This document shows, piece by piece, positions 34,785 to 43,830 of a DNA stretch of 64,000 bases. The DNA comes from Treponema primitia ZAS-1 (GTDB lineage: Bacteria; Spirochaetota; Spirochaetia; Treponematales; Breznakiellaceae), in assembly GCF_000297095.1 (NCBI RefSeq), contig NZ_AEEA01000050.1, forward strand, positions 62,001-126,000. Reading direction: 5' to 3'. The notes beneath the pieces were generated by a model that was given only the letters and a program-made list of their open reading frames with translations, had not been told where the DNA came from and did no database searches. The stretch's first letter is position 1. The number at the start of each line of letters is the position of its first letter. The translations under genes were made by a program, and so were the position numbers.

Positions 34785-36524
34785 ATGAAAAAATCAGGAA
34801 AGCTATATCGGGTGTTTTTAATCGGCCTTGGCCTGTTTCTTTTGGCTTCGGTGTGCATCGGCGCCGCGCCCATACGGGATGATTCGGGACGAAAAAGCCT
34901 GCCGGATCTAACAGAGCAGACTCCCCCTGCCGTCGAGCCGTCGGAGGCTGAACCGAGTGCAGACGCCCCCGAAACCGAGCGGGAACTGCCGGATTTTGCT
35001 GAATCCCGGCCTCAGATTGTGAACCGGGAAGAGCTGACCATGGCGGTTTCCAAGGGTGAAGTGGAACTGGATTTCCGGAAATCCTATCTAGCCAGCGAAG
35101 CCCAGCTTTATACCGCCCTGTATGAAGGGCTTTTTTCCTATCACCCCTTTACCATGGAACCGGTTCCGGCCGCCGCCAGCGCCTGGACAGTTTCGGAGGA
35201 TAAGAAGGAATGGACCTTTACTATCCGGGAAAATGCCCGGTATTGGAACGGAGATCCGGTCCGGGCGGAAGATTTCCGCGCCGCATGGCTTTCCCTGCTG
35301 GATCCGGAAAAACAGTCCCCCTATTCTTCCCTTTTCGATATCATCGAAGGGGCTCTGGATTATCGTTTAGGTAACAATACCGATCCGGACAAGGTTGGTA
35401 TCCATGCACCGGAGCTGAGAAAACTGGTGGTACGACTGAATAACCCGGCGTCCTTTTTTCCCAGTATGCTCTGCCATCATTCCTTCAGCCCCATCCATCC
35501 CTCTATGCTGAAAATTGACGACTGGTCCCGGGGCGTCCCGATATCCAACGGCCCCTTCTATATGGTGGAGCAGACCGATGACATCATCGTGCTTACCCGG
35601 AATGAACTCTATTGGGATGTGGCCCGTACGGCCCTAAGGAAGATCTCCCTCAAATTTGTTGAAGACGGGGATGAAGCCACGGCGCTCTGGAATTCCGGAG
35701 AGGTCCGGTGGATAGCCGGGGAGTTTAATCCCGAAACCCTCACCGACCGCAGTGGTATCGTGGTGACCCCCATGTTTGCCACGCACTATTACTACATCCG
35801 TTCCACCGCCAAGCCCTGGACCGATTACCGGGTTCGTCAGGCCCTCTCCAAAGCCTTACCCTGGGCTCAGATCCGCTTAGGCCATTCTCTGCCCGCCAAA
35901 ACCCTTATCTATCCCATCCAGGGCTATCCCGAAGTTGAAGGTCTGGATACCACGGACATTGATGAAGCCAAACGCCTTTTAAGCGAGGCCGGCTACCCCG
36001 ATGGCATGGGTCTGCCGGAACTGGTGATTCGCCTGACCCCTTCCCCCGAGGCTGCCCGGATTGGCGGCCTTATGGCTACCACCTGGAAGGAAGAACTGGG
36101 TGTACAGGTTAAGGTGGAGGTGATCCCCTACCGGCAGTACTTTACGGCCCTTAAACAGAATGATTATCAGGTAGCCTTTTCAACCTGGATTGGCGATTTC
36201 CCTGACCCCTACACCTTCCTGCAGATGTGGCGCCGGGATTCCAACCTGAACGACGCCCGTTACAACGATGCGGATTACGAAGAGCTGATGGACAGATCCA
36301 TGACGGAGGAGGGCAAGACCCGTATGGAGACCCTTGCAGCCGCAGAAAAACTGCTCCTGGACCGCGGCGCGGTGCTTCCCATATCCTACAGTCCTGCGGT
36401 GAATATTGTTGATACCGATGAGTTGGAGGGGTGGTTCCCCAATGCTTTGGATATACATCCGTTTAAGTATTTTTCTTTCAAGGCGTTTCGGCCGTTGCCG
36501 GGAGTAGTGCTGCTGACGAAATAG
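34785..36524 (+). CDS. oppA: Peptide ABC transporter substrate-binding protein (OppA family)
   Basis: 579 residues. Signal peptide with FLIGLGLFLLASVCIGAAP (Cys about 24 may be a lipid site), an acidic Pro-rich linker (about 35-75), then the SBP_bac_5 domain (ALYEGLFSYHPFTMEPVPAAA, WTFTIRENARYWNGDPVRAED, and YRVRQALSKALPWAQI). Captures oligopeptides for an inner-membrane permease. No permease genes lie nearby, so it either works with one encoded elsewhere or is a stand-alone receptor. AAGGAG lies upstream of ATG 34785. Confidence 0.92.
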   Translation: MKKSGKLYRVFLIGLGLFLLASVCIGAAPIRDDSGRKSLPDLTEQTPPAVEPSEAEPSADAPETERELPDFAESRPQIVNREELTMAVSKGEVELDFRKSYLASEAQLYTALYEGLFSYHPFTMEPVPAAASAWTVSEDKKEWTFTIRENARYWNGDPVRAEDFRAAWLSLLDPEKQSPYSSLFDIIEGALDYRLGNNTDPDKVGIHAPELRKLVVRLNNPASFFPSMLCHHSFSPIHPSMLKIDDWSRGVPISNGPFYMVEQTDDIIVLTRNELYWDVARTALRKISLKFVEDGDEATALWNSGEVRWIAGEFNPETLTDRSGIVVTPMFATHYYYIRSTAKPWTDYRVRQALSKALPWAQIRLGHSLPAKTLIYPIQGYPEVEGLDTTDIDEAKRLLSEAGYPDGMGLPELVIRLTPSPEAARIGGLMATTWKEELGVQVKVEVIPYRQYFTALKQNDYQVAFSTWIGDFPDPYTFLQMWRRDSNLNDARYNDADYEELMDRSMTEEGKTRMETLAAAEKLLLDRGAVLPISYSPAVNIVDTDELEGWFPNALDIHPFKYFSFKAFRPLPGVVLLTK

Positions 36525-36561
36525 GGTTTGTTAAAAAGAGTACACAGGTCATTCGGAAAAA

Positions 36562-36703
36562 CGCCGGTGGGGGCGGGGGCGGTGAATCCCCAGCGCGGGA
36601 TGCTTGTAGAGTCTGCTTCCGCAGCCCCGCTGCGCGGGTCTACTCTAGCAGGGAATTCCAAATATCCCGCGCTGTGGCTCCCCCACCCCCGCCCCCACCG
36701 GCG
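36562..36703 (+). repeat. GC-rich long palindromic element A
   Basis: Left arm 36562-36601 (starts CGCCGGTGGGGGCGGGGGCG) and right arm 36664-36703 (ends CCCCCACCGGCG) are inverted over about 40 bp with few mismatches, including GAATCCCCAGCGCGGGAT. The centre contains GCTTGTAGAGTCTGCTTCCG. The same centre, reversed, occurs in the element at 37451-37565. No ORF. With the terminator at 36799 it accounts for the 323-base gap between oppA and the isochorismatase gene. Confidence 0.85.
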
Positions 36704-36798
36704 CCTGTTCGCACAACTTGTGTTTGAGCGTATTTCCCGGAAGCCGAAGGCCCGGAACACATATAGGCCTTATGCGCTTTTAATTTTTGCTACGTTAG

Positions 36799-36825
36799 CC
36801 GCCCGCATGGACGCGGGCGGTTTTT
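36799..36825 (+). terminator. Rho-independent terminator
   Basis: Perfect 8 bp stem CCGCCCGC/GCGGGCGG with loop ATGGAC followed by TTTTT. Plus orientation, 275 bases after oppA. Confidence 0.85.
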
Positions 36826-36847
36826 GTTTTATATTTTTATGTATGTT

Positions 36848-37399
36848 TTATTCCAATATTTTTTTTAATTCATTTGTTTTTATTATTTTTGCAAATGTTC
36901 CTTGCAATCCAGCCATATATACATTATGAACAGTTTCTGCCGGGATATTTTTATTATCCCATATTAAATCTTTTGTTGTACATGCGTCACTTAAAACTAT
37001 CGTTTCATAAGAATAATCTTTTGCAGCACGAACAGTTGTATCTATACACATATGAGTCATCATTCCACATATTATTAATTTCTTAATACCAGTTTTTGAA
37101 ATACATTCATGCAAATCAGTTTCAAAAAAACTATTTGGTTTATGTTTAACTAATACTGTTTCACCCTCATTGGGTTTAACAGTTTTATTTATTTCATTTC
37201 CAACCGTATTTGGTAAAAAGAATGTTGCTCCTGTCTGTAAACTAATATGCTGAATATGAAATACGGGAAGTTTTTTTTGTCGAAAAATTTCAAGTGCCAT
37301 ACTTGCATTTTTTGCGGCTTCTTCCGTTTTATATAATGTATTACTCCCACCTGGGAAATAGTCATTTTGAATATCAACTAAAATCAATGCAAAGCTCAT
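36848..37399 (-). CDS. Isochorismatase-family cysteine hydrolase
   Basis: 183 residues. Catalytic triad visible: Asp in LVDIQNDYF, Lys in VLVKHKPNSF, Cys in GMMTHMCIDTTVRAA. Such enzymes hydrolyse nicotinamide, N-carbamoyl compounds or similar; substrate not decidable. AT content is far higher than in all neighbours (codons AAA, ATT, ACA dominate), a strong sign of recent transfer. TAGGAG lies upstream of ATG 37399. The gene is bracketed by two related palindromic elements in opposite orientation. Confidence 0.93.
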   Translation of the reverse strand: MSFALILVDIQNDYFPGGSNTLYKTEEAAKNASMALEIFRQKKLPVFHIQHISLQTGATFFLPNTVGNEINKTVKPNEGETVLVKHKPNSFFETDLHECISKTGIKKLIICGMMTHMCIDTTVRAAKDYSYETIVLSDACTTKDLIWDNKNIPAETVHNVYMAGLQGTFAKIIKTNELKKILE

Positions 37400-37450
37400 A
37401 TAATTTCTCCTATGTTTTATATATCAAAAATGTAGGCCCAGTGTCTCACT

Positions 37451-37565
37451 GACAAAGGCGGGAGGAGGGAGGGGCATCCCTGGCCGAACACATTGCGGAC
37501 CTACGGAAGCGAATTCTACAAGCGTGTGAGCGCCGGGGATGCCACTCCCTCCTCCCGTTTTTGCC
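37451..37565 (-). repeat. GC-rich long palindromic element B
   Basis: Arms 37451-37485 (GGCGGGAGGAGGGAGGGGCA) and 37531-37565 (TGCCACTCCCTCCTCCCGTT) are imperfectly inverted. On the minus strand its centre reads GCTTGTAGAATTCGCTTCCG, close to the centre of element A, preceded in both by ATCCCC then RGCGC. Same family as element A, opposite orientation. No ORF. Confidence 0.8.
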
Positions 37566-37623
37566 ACTTTGGTAGGGAGCGACTATTTAATGAACGATTC
37601 TTCGTCCGTGTGGTTAGTGTGGG

Positions 37624-38364
37624 TTACCTTGCGGGGGTTTTCCATACTTGGCTTTCTTCAAAGCCGTGGATGGACTTAATTAGTGCCAGCCAGTAATCTG
37701 CTTCGTTTTTTGAGGTATAGGGGCCGACTCGGACACGGAAGAAGGTCTTGCCGTCTACGTCGCGGTTTTCGATAAGGGACGTGATGCCCTTGGAGGCTAG
37801 GGTGTCTTTGACGCCTTCGGCACGGGCTACGGTGGAGAAGGAGCCGGTTTGTACCCAGAAATTTTCGCGGGACTTTGACTGGGCGGGGGCGGCGGATTTG
37901 GGAGCTGCAGCCCGGGGAGCGGCGGCAGCGGGTGTTTGCCGGGCCGGGGCCGGTCTGGCGGCAACCCGGGGCGCATCGGGAACTGCGGCAGTGACGGGGC
38001 GGGGTACGTCTACGATCAGCCGGTTGCTGGCGCCTGAGGTACCGCGATCCACCGTTACGGTATCGCTGGGGTTTTCGCCGTAAATATAAAAGACATTATC
38101 CTGGGCATTGCCTTCGGGAGGGGTCCGGAGGCCCTGGATGTCTACGGAATTTTTCACCAACTCTACCGCATCCAGTGACGCCGGTAGATTGGGGTTGTCG
38201 ATTCCTTCAGGGTTCCCTGCGGGAATGGGTTTTACCGGTTTTGCCATCGCAGCAGCAGCCGGAGATGGGTTCCGGGGCGAAAACACCAGAATTGAAGCTC
38301 CTATCACAATGACAAGAAAAACACCTACAGAAATCGCTACGAGCAGTAATTTCTTCTTTTCCAT
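37624..38364 (-). CDS. SPOR-domain membrane protein
   Basis: 246 residues. N-terminal membrane anchor (LLLVAISVGVFLVIVIGASI), an Ala/Pro-rich linker (about 125-165) and a C-terminal SPOR domain (about 170-246: ENFWVQTGSFSTVARAEGVK, RVRVGPYTSKNEADYW). SPOR domains bind denuded septal peptidoglycan, so a cell-division or wall-remodelling role is likely. Starts 5 bases after coaE, forming fliM-coaE-spor on the minus strand. Confidence 0.9.
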   Translation of the reverse strand: MEKKKLLLVAISVGVFLVIVIGASILVFSPRNPSPAAAAMAKPVKPIPAGNPEGIDNPNLPASLDAVELVKNSVDIQGLRTPPEGNAQDNVFYIYGENPSDTVTVDRGTSGASNRLIVDVPRPVTAAVPDAPRVAARPAPARQTPAAAAPRAAAPKSAAPAQSKSRENFWVQTGSFSTVARAEGVKDTLASKGITSLIENRDVDGKTFFRVRVGPYTSKNEADYWLALIKSIHGFEESQVWKTPAR

Positions 38365-38369
38365 GATAC

Positions 38370-39014
38370 TTACGCCATCCCCACCCGGGAAAGAATTTCG
38401 TTTAGTCGGTTATCTATACGCCTTCGATACAGGGAGGCGCAGAAACCAAAATATCCCCGGTTTTCTATTATGTATATATCGGCCTTTTTTTCGAAATATT
38501 GAGGGGTGAATTTTTTTTGGCTCCCAAATCGGCGCAGGATCTGTCCGAAGCTTAGACCGTCCCGTTTACGGGCCCGCAGGAGCCGGGTCAGGGTTGGGGC
38601 CTGTACCAGGATGATGCAGTCCAACTGCGGGAAGGCGGAGGACCGGTGGAGCAGCGCCGCGTTGATTACGCAGGGCTTGCCTTCCTGTTCGTCCCGTTGG
38701 GCGGCTATCCATTCTGAAGTCATTCGGTTGGCCGCCGGGTGGACTATCCCCTCCAGGGCCGCCAGGTTCTCGCCCTTGCCGAAAACCTTCTCTCCCAGAA
38801 GCCGCCGGTCTATGGCGCCGTCCGTCCCCAGGATATCCTCCCCAAAGCGTTTCAGGATGGCCTCCCGTTCGGTTTCGATGGCCCGGTGTCCCAGCTTGTC
38901 CACGTCCAGCACCGGCAGGCCCCGTTCCTCCAGGAGCCGGCCTATGTAGTTCTTCCCCGCGCAGTAGGTTCCGGTGAGTCCGATGACTTTTTGTTGATTT
39001 GTAGTATTTCCCAC
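38370..39014 (-). CDS. coaE: Dephospho-CoA kinase
   Basis: 214 residues from GTG 39014. P-loop GLTGTYCAGKN (Asn where most CoaE have Ser), DVDKLGHRAI and the C-terminal RRFGSQKKFTP match CoaE. Phosphorylates the 3'-hydroxyl of dephospho-CoA in the last step of CoA synthesis. The AGKN variant is compatible with the fold. Lies 18 bases after fliM. Confidence 0.9.
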   Translation of the reverse strand: MGNTTNQQKVIGLTGTYCAGKNYIGRLLEERGLPVLDVDKLGHRAIETEREAILKRFGEDILGTDGAIDRRLLGEKVFGKGENLAALEGIVHPAANRMTSEWIAAQRDEQEGKPCVINAALLHRSSAFPQLDCIILVQAPTLTRLLRARKRDGLSFGQILRRFGSQKKFTPQYFEKKADIYIIENRGYFGFCASLYRRRIDNRLNEILSRVGMA

Positions 39015-39032
39015 GTTATGTATACCGGGGTC

Positions 39033-40064
39033 CTAAAGGGCTTCGTCACCCTCGGCGGTGAGCTCTTCAAACTCTTCTTTTTCGAGCTCCTCGGTTTTCT
39101 TGATGATCTGTACCGCCACCTTCTTCCCCACTATACCGGGCCGGCAGAGGTACTTCTTTTTATTGCCGATGTTGAGGGAGAATGTATCTCCCACCCGGAC
39201 ATTGTAGAGCCGCACCACATCCCCGGTACGCAGGGATAGCACATCTTTAATAGGAATATTTATCCTGCCGATTTCCGCTACGATGGTAACGTCCACGGTG
39301 GAAAGTTTTTCCTTAAGGGTATTGAGGTTTTCGTTCGTAGCCGCCCGCCGAGCCGATGAATACCAGAACTGGGCGGATAACTTACCGATGATGGGCTCTA
39401 TGGTCAGGTAGGGTATGCAGAAGTTCATCATCCCTTCGACTTCGCCCACCTTGGTCTCCAGGGTTACCAGAACAACCATGTCTGTGGGCGGCACGATCTG
39501 GGCAAACTGGGGGTTGGTCTCGATTTGGCCCAAGCGGGGCCGAAGGTCGATTACCTGGGCCCAGGCTTCCCGCATATTTCCCAGGATACGGACTATCATC
39601 CCCTCCATAACCGCCGCTTCAATATCCGTCAATTCATGCTGGGACTTGGTCCCCTCGCCGGTACCCCCGAAGAGGCGTTCGATGATGGAAAAGGTGATTG
39701 CCGGGTCTATTTCCAGGATGGCGTTCCCCTTGAGGGGGTCCATATTGATAACCGCCAGGGTGGTGGGAGTAGGGATGGAACGGATAAATTCCTCATAGGT
39801 AAGCTGGTCCACCGATGCCACATGGACGTGGACCATGGAACGGAGATTTGCCGACAGAGCGTTGGTGGTAAGCCGGGCAAAGGTCTCATGCATAATCGAA
39901 ATGGTCCGGATCTGCTCTTTGGAGAACTTATCGGGGCGTTTGAAGTCATAGATCTTGATTTTCCGGGTATCCGCGGCGGGCTTGAAGTCCTCCGGTTCGG
40001 TTTCCCCGGCGTTGATAGCAGTGAGCAGCTGGTCTATTTCATCCTGGGACAGGACTTCGGTCAT
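39033..40064 (-). CDS. fliM: Flagellar motor switch protein FliM
   Basis: 343 residues, full family length. N-terminal CheY-P binding segment (MTEVLSQDEIDQLLTAI), middle CheC-like domain (NAILEIDPAITFSIIERLFGG) and C-terminal SpoA/FliN-like domain (VDVTIVAEIGRINIPIKDVL). Part of the rotor C-ring that sets rotation direction. First gene of the fliM-coaE-SPOR run. Confidence 0.97.
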   Translation of the reverse strand: MTEVLSQDEIDQLLTAINAGETEPEDFKPAADTRKIKIYDFKRPDKFSKEQIRTISIMHETFARLTTNALSANLRSMVHVHVASVDQLTYEEFIRSIPTPTTLAVINMDPLKGNAILEIDPAITFSIIERLFGGTGEGTKSQHELTDIEAAVMEGMIVRILGNMREAWAQVIDLRPRLGQIETNPQFAQIVPPTDMVVLVTLETKVGEVEGMMNFCIPYLTIEPIIGKLSAQFWYSSARRAATNENLNTLKEKLSTVDVTIVAEIGRINIPIKDVLSLRTGDVVRLYNVRVGDTFSLNIGNKKKYLCRPGIVGKKVAVQIIKKTEELEKEEFEELTAEGDEAL

Positions 40065-40179
40065 TTTCTACGCTCCGACATTAGTATAACATCGGCATAT
40101 TATCTTATCAATATGCAAGTAAATAAGGAAATAGCGCAATTTTGGCATTTTCATTTTGGTCGTGAACTACACGCTACGG

Positions 40180-40207
40180 GTAGTGCCTCCTTGAAAGAGG
40201 ACACTAC
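40180..40207. other. Intergenic hairpin between hybrid kinase and fliM
   Basis: GTAGTG-CCTC / GAGG-A-CACTAC stem of 10 pairs with one bulge and a 7-base loop, in the 183-base gap 40065-40247. No T-tract on either strand. No gene is seen in this gap. Confidence 0.5.
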
Positions 40208-40247
40208 GAGAATTTGGCCGCCTGGCGCCCTTGTGTTGACCGCATGA

Positions 40248-43200
40248 TTATTCTGTTTGGTGGCTATCCAGGTAAATGCGAATATCGTTGATTAATTTTT
40301 CTACTGCCCCTATAAAGGCGCCGTTTTTTTCCGTTACTTTTTGAAGGTCGCTTGCCTTGGCGGCGAATTCCAGTTCTTCAGCCATGTTGCCTATTTCTAC
40401 GGCATTAATGCCCCGGCTTGCCCCTTTTAGGCCGTGAATCGTGATCATATAATCGGAAAGATTTGTTCCGTTTGGTTCGCGGATTGTGTCGAGCATCGCC
40501 GGGGCGCTTTTGCTGTAACTCGTCAGGATGCGCTTGTATATTTTTTCACTGTTGTAGCGTTTAATGCCCCCTGGCATATCCAAACCCGGCACAGATTTTT
40601 CAGGTTCTTGTTTTTTAGCCTCGTCCGCATCGGGTCTTTCTTTTTCTGCCCGCGCCAAAGTTTCGGCGCTCTGCTTGGCCCTTACCCATTTGCTGAGCAT
40701 CGCGTCAAGTTCTATAATGTCTATGGGTTTTGACACAAAGCCGTTAAACCCATTTGCAAGAAACATCTCTTCATTGCCGGTAAGGGCATTGGCGGTAAGG
40801 GCTACAATCGGAATATTTTTTGCGTAGTCGGCGCCGATTTCATTTCTGATGATGCGCACCGTTTCTATGCCGTCCATTTCGGGCATCATGTGATCCATGA
40901 GCACGAGATCGTAGGGGTGTTTTTCGTCTTTAATCATTTCTATGGCTTTCATGCCGCTTGAGGCACATTCAACCGTAAGTCCGTAAGGTTCAAGCAGGCC
41001 CTGGGCTACTTCAAGGTTTATGGCCACATCATCCACGACGAGTACCCTGCCGTAGGGCATCCAGGCTCTTTTCAAATCCCGGACGGGGTTATGGTATTCT
41101 TCTATAAAACGAAGGGCCGCGAACATCTCCGCTTTTTCTTTCCCTATTACAGAAGTTCCCGTTGTTCTTTGCGGGATTGTCATTGTAAAAGTACTGCCCT
41201 TTCCATATTCGCTTTCCACGCTGATGGCGCCGTTCATAAGGGTCAAAAGTTTTTTGGTGATCGAAAGCCCAAGACCGGTGCCTTCGATTTTCCGGTTTGC
41301 CTTGGTGTCAAGCTGGCTGTATTCTGAAAAAAGTTTTTCCCTGTCTTCCTGCCTGATTCCGACGCCCGTGTCGGAAACCTTCAGTATCATACGTATTCCG
41401 TTTTCAAAAGGCTCGTGGGTTATTTCAAGCCGCACCTTTCCGGCCCTGGTATATTTAATCGCATTGGACAGGATATTATTAAGAATCTGCTTAATCCGCA
41501 GTTCATCGCCAAAAAGAGTTTCAGGGAAATCGCCGCTCACCGAAAGTTCAAAGGCAATCGGTTTTTCACCTATACGTACCATATTGAGGCGCACCGATTC
41601 ACTTATCAGAGAAGCGGTACTGTATTCTACCGGAATTATTTCAAAATTGCCCGCTTCAATTTTTGAAATATCCAGAATGTCATTTATAATTCCAAGCAGG
41701 GTAACTCCCGAAGCTCTGATTTTTTCAATGCTGCCGTGAGCGGCTTCGGACAGCGTTTTTTCTAGCACAATGTTTGAAAGGCCAATGATGGCGTTTAGGG
41801 GCGTGCGTATTTCGTGGCTCATGGTTGCAAGGAATTCGCTCTTTGCCCTGGACGCGGATTCGGCAATCTTTACCTGTTCGGCAAGTTCCCGTGTTCTTTC
41901 CCCAACCAAAATTTCAAGCTCCGCTTTTTGCTGATGTACCTGATTATACGAATCGGCCAGGTGTTTTGCTAAAGCGACGGTCATACCGGTTGTCACAAAA
42001 AAGAAACTGTAGCGGGTCAGGAAAATACCCGTATGGATGAATGCCGCGTCCAGTGTGTCAACTACGGCGGTCAGGCTCAAAAAGACAATAACCGTAACGA
42101 TATTTCCGAACAGAGTCTTGGCAAGGCCGTTCTGTATCTCTTTTAGGAGATTCCATTTGGCATAGGTATGTTTTTCCCATTGGCGGTGAATGCCTTTGCA
42201 GAAGGGAAACATTACATCATGGCCCAAAACATAGATCAGCATGAGCATGCAGACTACTCGCCAAAGATTCAATGCGTTGTCAGAAAATTCAAGGGAGAAA
42301 AACGACTGTAGGATAATCAAGACGAAACAGAAAAGGCCGTACAGCTTTGCAGGCAATTGAATACGGTTAAAGTTGAGCTGTTCGATAAAAGACGCCAGGA
42401 AGAACACCAGAATATAGAGGGCCGAATATTCAATTTTTTGGGTGATTGCGGAATCGCTGATAAGGTTATAGATGACAGGACTCCGGGCAATAAAATAAAT
42501 CCCCGTCATAATCGAAAAAATGCCGTAATAGAAATTATACTTTTCCGCTCGCCGCATCAGGAAGAAAAGCAAAAGATGATAGAGGCCGACAAAAACATAC
42601 ACGGTACAAAAAATCAAAGTCATTTGGTCGGCGCTGTGCCTCATCACGATGCGGTAATCGTCAATAAAATGCGGAGCGGTATAAAAAAGCCCGCCATAAT
42701 CGAAACCGGGAGGGCTTATGATCCTAATGGCAAGAATGTTCGTACCGGTATGAAAAATATCCCGGTACACCGGAATACCCGCGCCCCGCCGCGTCCGGTG
42801 ATCGGTTATTTGGCCCTTTGGGTCCAGATAGATTTCTGAATGGACTAAAAACCCGTTGAGGTATACTTCCCAGTTATCCCCAATGCCCGCCAAATAAATG
42901 CCCGGCGTTACCGGCGGCGAACTTCTCAGGGCGCGTATCGCTTCGGTATCGACTTCAAAAGGGATGGCCATGGTGAATTCCTCATCGGCGTCTGCCCATG
43001 GAGAAAGAAACGGGCGGCCGCTTTTGAGGCCCAGGATGTCCTTAATAATAAGCGAGGTCCTTCCCTGGTTGGGCAGCGCCGCCGCCTCCCAGTCATCGGG
43101 AGAAAATTCCCGGATTATATCCTGAAAGTTAAAGCCCTTTTTTGCATAAATAGGGCAGTCGGACAGCTCTACCCTGAAGGGGCTTTCCGCGGGATTTTTC

Positions 43201-43280
43201 GGCCTTAAAAAGAAAAGCACGGCGCCGATTAGGGCCGCGGCCAGAAGAAAATACATTGCAAATTGAGCAGGTTTTTTCAT
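40248..43280 (-). CDS. Hybrid sensor histidine kinase (DISM sensor, 7TM, HisKA, HATPase, receiver, HPt)
   Basis: 1010 residues from ATG 43280. A first membrane segment (about 8-25), an extracellular 7TMR-DISM-type domain, a block of seven hydrophobic helices (about 230-420) and a coiled linker precede the HisKA box MSHEIRTPLN (His 489). HATPase motifs are NNILSNAIKYT, SDTGVGIRQED and GTGLGLSIT. The receiver domain has phospho-acceptor Asp 796 (LVLMDHMMPEMDG) and the HPt has His 949 (TIHGLKGASRG). All phosphorelay residues are intact. No output regulator is adjacent. No Shine-Dalgarno site is obvious. Confidence 0.93.
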   Translation of the reverse strand: MKKPAQFAMYFLLAAALIGAVLFFLRPKNPAESPFRVELSDCPIYAKKGFNFQDIIREFSPDDWEAAALPNQGRTSLIIKDILGLKSGRPFLSPWADADEEFTMAIPFEVDTEAIRALRSSPPVTPGIYLAGIGDNWEVYLNGFLVHSEIYLDPKGQITDHRTRRGAGIPVYRDIFHTGTNILAIRIISPPGFDYGGLFYTAPHFIDDYRIVMRHSADQMTLIFCTVYVFVGLYHLLLFFLMRRAEKYNFYYGIFSIMTGIYFIARSPVIYNLISDSAITQKIEYSALYILVFFLASFIEQLNFNRIQLPAKLYGLFCFVLIILQSFFSLEFSDNALNLWRVVCMLMLIYVLGHDVMFPFCKGIHRQWEKHTYAKWNLLKEIQNGLAKTLFGNIVTVIVFLSLTAVVDTLDAAFIHTGIFLTRYSFFFVTTGMTVALAKHLADSYNQVHQQKAELEILVGERTRELAEQVKIAESASRAKSEFLATMSHEIRTPLNAIIGLSNIVLEKTLSEAAHGSIEKIRASGVTLLGIINDILDISKIEAGNFEIIPVEYSTASLISESVRLNMVRIGEKPIAFELSVSGDFPETLFGDELRIKQILNNILSNAIKYTRAGKVRLEITHEPFENGIRMILKVSDTGVGIRQEDREKLFSEYSQLDTKANRKIEGTGLGLSITKKLLTLMNGAISVESEYGKGSTFTMTIPQRTTGTSVIGKEKAEMFAALRFIEEYHNPVRDLKRAWMPYGRVLVVDDVAINLEVAQGLLEPYGLTVECASSGMKAIEMIKDEKHPYDLVLMDHMMPEMDGIETVRIIRNEIGADYAKNIPIVALTANALTGNEEMFLANGFNGFVSKPIDIIELDAMLSKWVRAKQSAETLARAEKERPDADEAKKQEPEKSVPGLDMPGGIKRYNSEKIYKRILTSYSKSAPAMLDTIREPNGTNLSDYMITIHGLKGASRGINAVEIGNMAEELEFAAKASDLQKVTEKNGAFIGAVEKLINDIRIYLDSHQTE

Positions 43281-43302
43281 TCTGAATAAATGATATATCA
43301 AA

Positions 43303-43485
43303 ATGACAAATTTAACTACCTTTGCATCAACTGGAAAAAGTCTAGAAAAGCCCCGCCAAGTCTGGACAAAAGATAGGGGTTTTCCACCAAAAACACGAAA
43401 AACGGCGCCTGGCACCAGTTTAGCCGAATTTCTTGAAAAAATGGCCCGCGAGCTTGATTCCGTTATTGATAAAATGAAAAAGTAA
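43303..43485 (+). CDS. Possible small protein or gene remnant
   Basis: 60 residues, in the gap between the hybrid kinase and the toxin-antitoxin pair. The C-terminal half (TSLAEFLEKMARELDSVIDK) looks like a regular helix. No Shine-Dalgarno site, no recognised family. Could be the tail of a decayed gene brought in with the adjacent AT-rich module. Confidence 0.25.
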   Translation: MTNLTTFASTGKSLEKPRQVWTKDRGFPPKTRKTAPGTSLAEFLEKMARELDSVIDKMKK

Positions 43486-43590
43486 GTTCCACTCCACCTT
43501 TGGGGTTACCGTATAAGGGACTTTGCGGCACGGAAATCTTGACGCTGGTAAAAAGTCCTAAGGTGATATAAAATGAAAATTGGAGACCAT

Positions 43591-43830
43591 ATGCAATCAA
43601 TAAAGACCGTACTGGACAGCGGGAAATTAGAAAACCTTATTGCCCTTCCTCCGGATTTCAGGCAAAAAAAGGTTGAAGTTATCATACAATTGATTCCCAA
43701 CGAAAGCACAAGCACCGAAAACCAGCAAAATTTAAAATCAGAATCCTTTGGGATGTGGGAAGACCGACAGGATATGGAGGATGTTGAATTATTTGTCAGG
43801 AATTTGAGGAAAGGCAGAAAATTGTGCTAA
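43591..43830 (+). CDS. Putative antitoxin of a VapBC-like pair
   Basis: 79 residues from ATG 43591, which has GGAG 5 bases upstream; ATG 43573 (AAGGTGAT upstream) would add six residues. The N-terminal part (IALPPDFRQKKVEVIIQLIP) is of the short beta-helix type seen in antitoxins that precede PIN toxins, and the C-terminal acidic segment (MEDVELFVRNLRKGRK) would wrap the toxin. It overlaps the PIN gene by 7 bases. AT-rich relative to the surrounding genome. Confidence 0.8.
   Translation: MQSIKTVLDSGKLENLIALPPDFRQKKVEVIIQLIPNESTSTENQQNLKSESFGMWEDRQDMEDVELFVRNLRKGRKLC

Noticed and set aside
36525..36847. Integron attC-type recombination site next to the isochorismatase gene
   Set aside because: The palindromes lack the paired RYYYAAC and GTTRRRY core sites, and the two copies face opposite ways, unlike cassettes in an array.
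38370..39014. CoaE judged inactive because of the AGKN P-loop
   Set aside because: Other CoaE motifs are intact and I believe the Asn variant is compatible with function; a single unusual P-loop residue is not enough to call it dead.
40208..43430. Shared CGCCTGGC words on both sides of the hybrid kinase gene as mobile-element ends
   Set aside because: Similarity is limited to about 12 bases with gaps; no target duplication and the kinase looks native.
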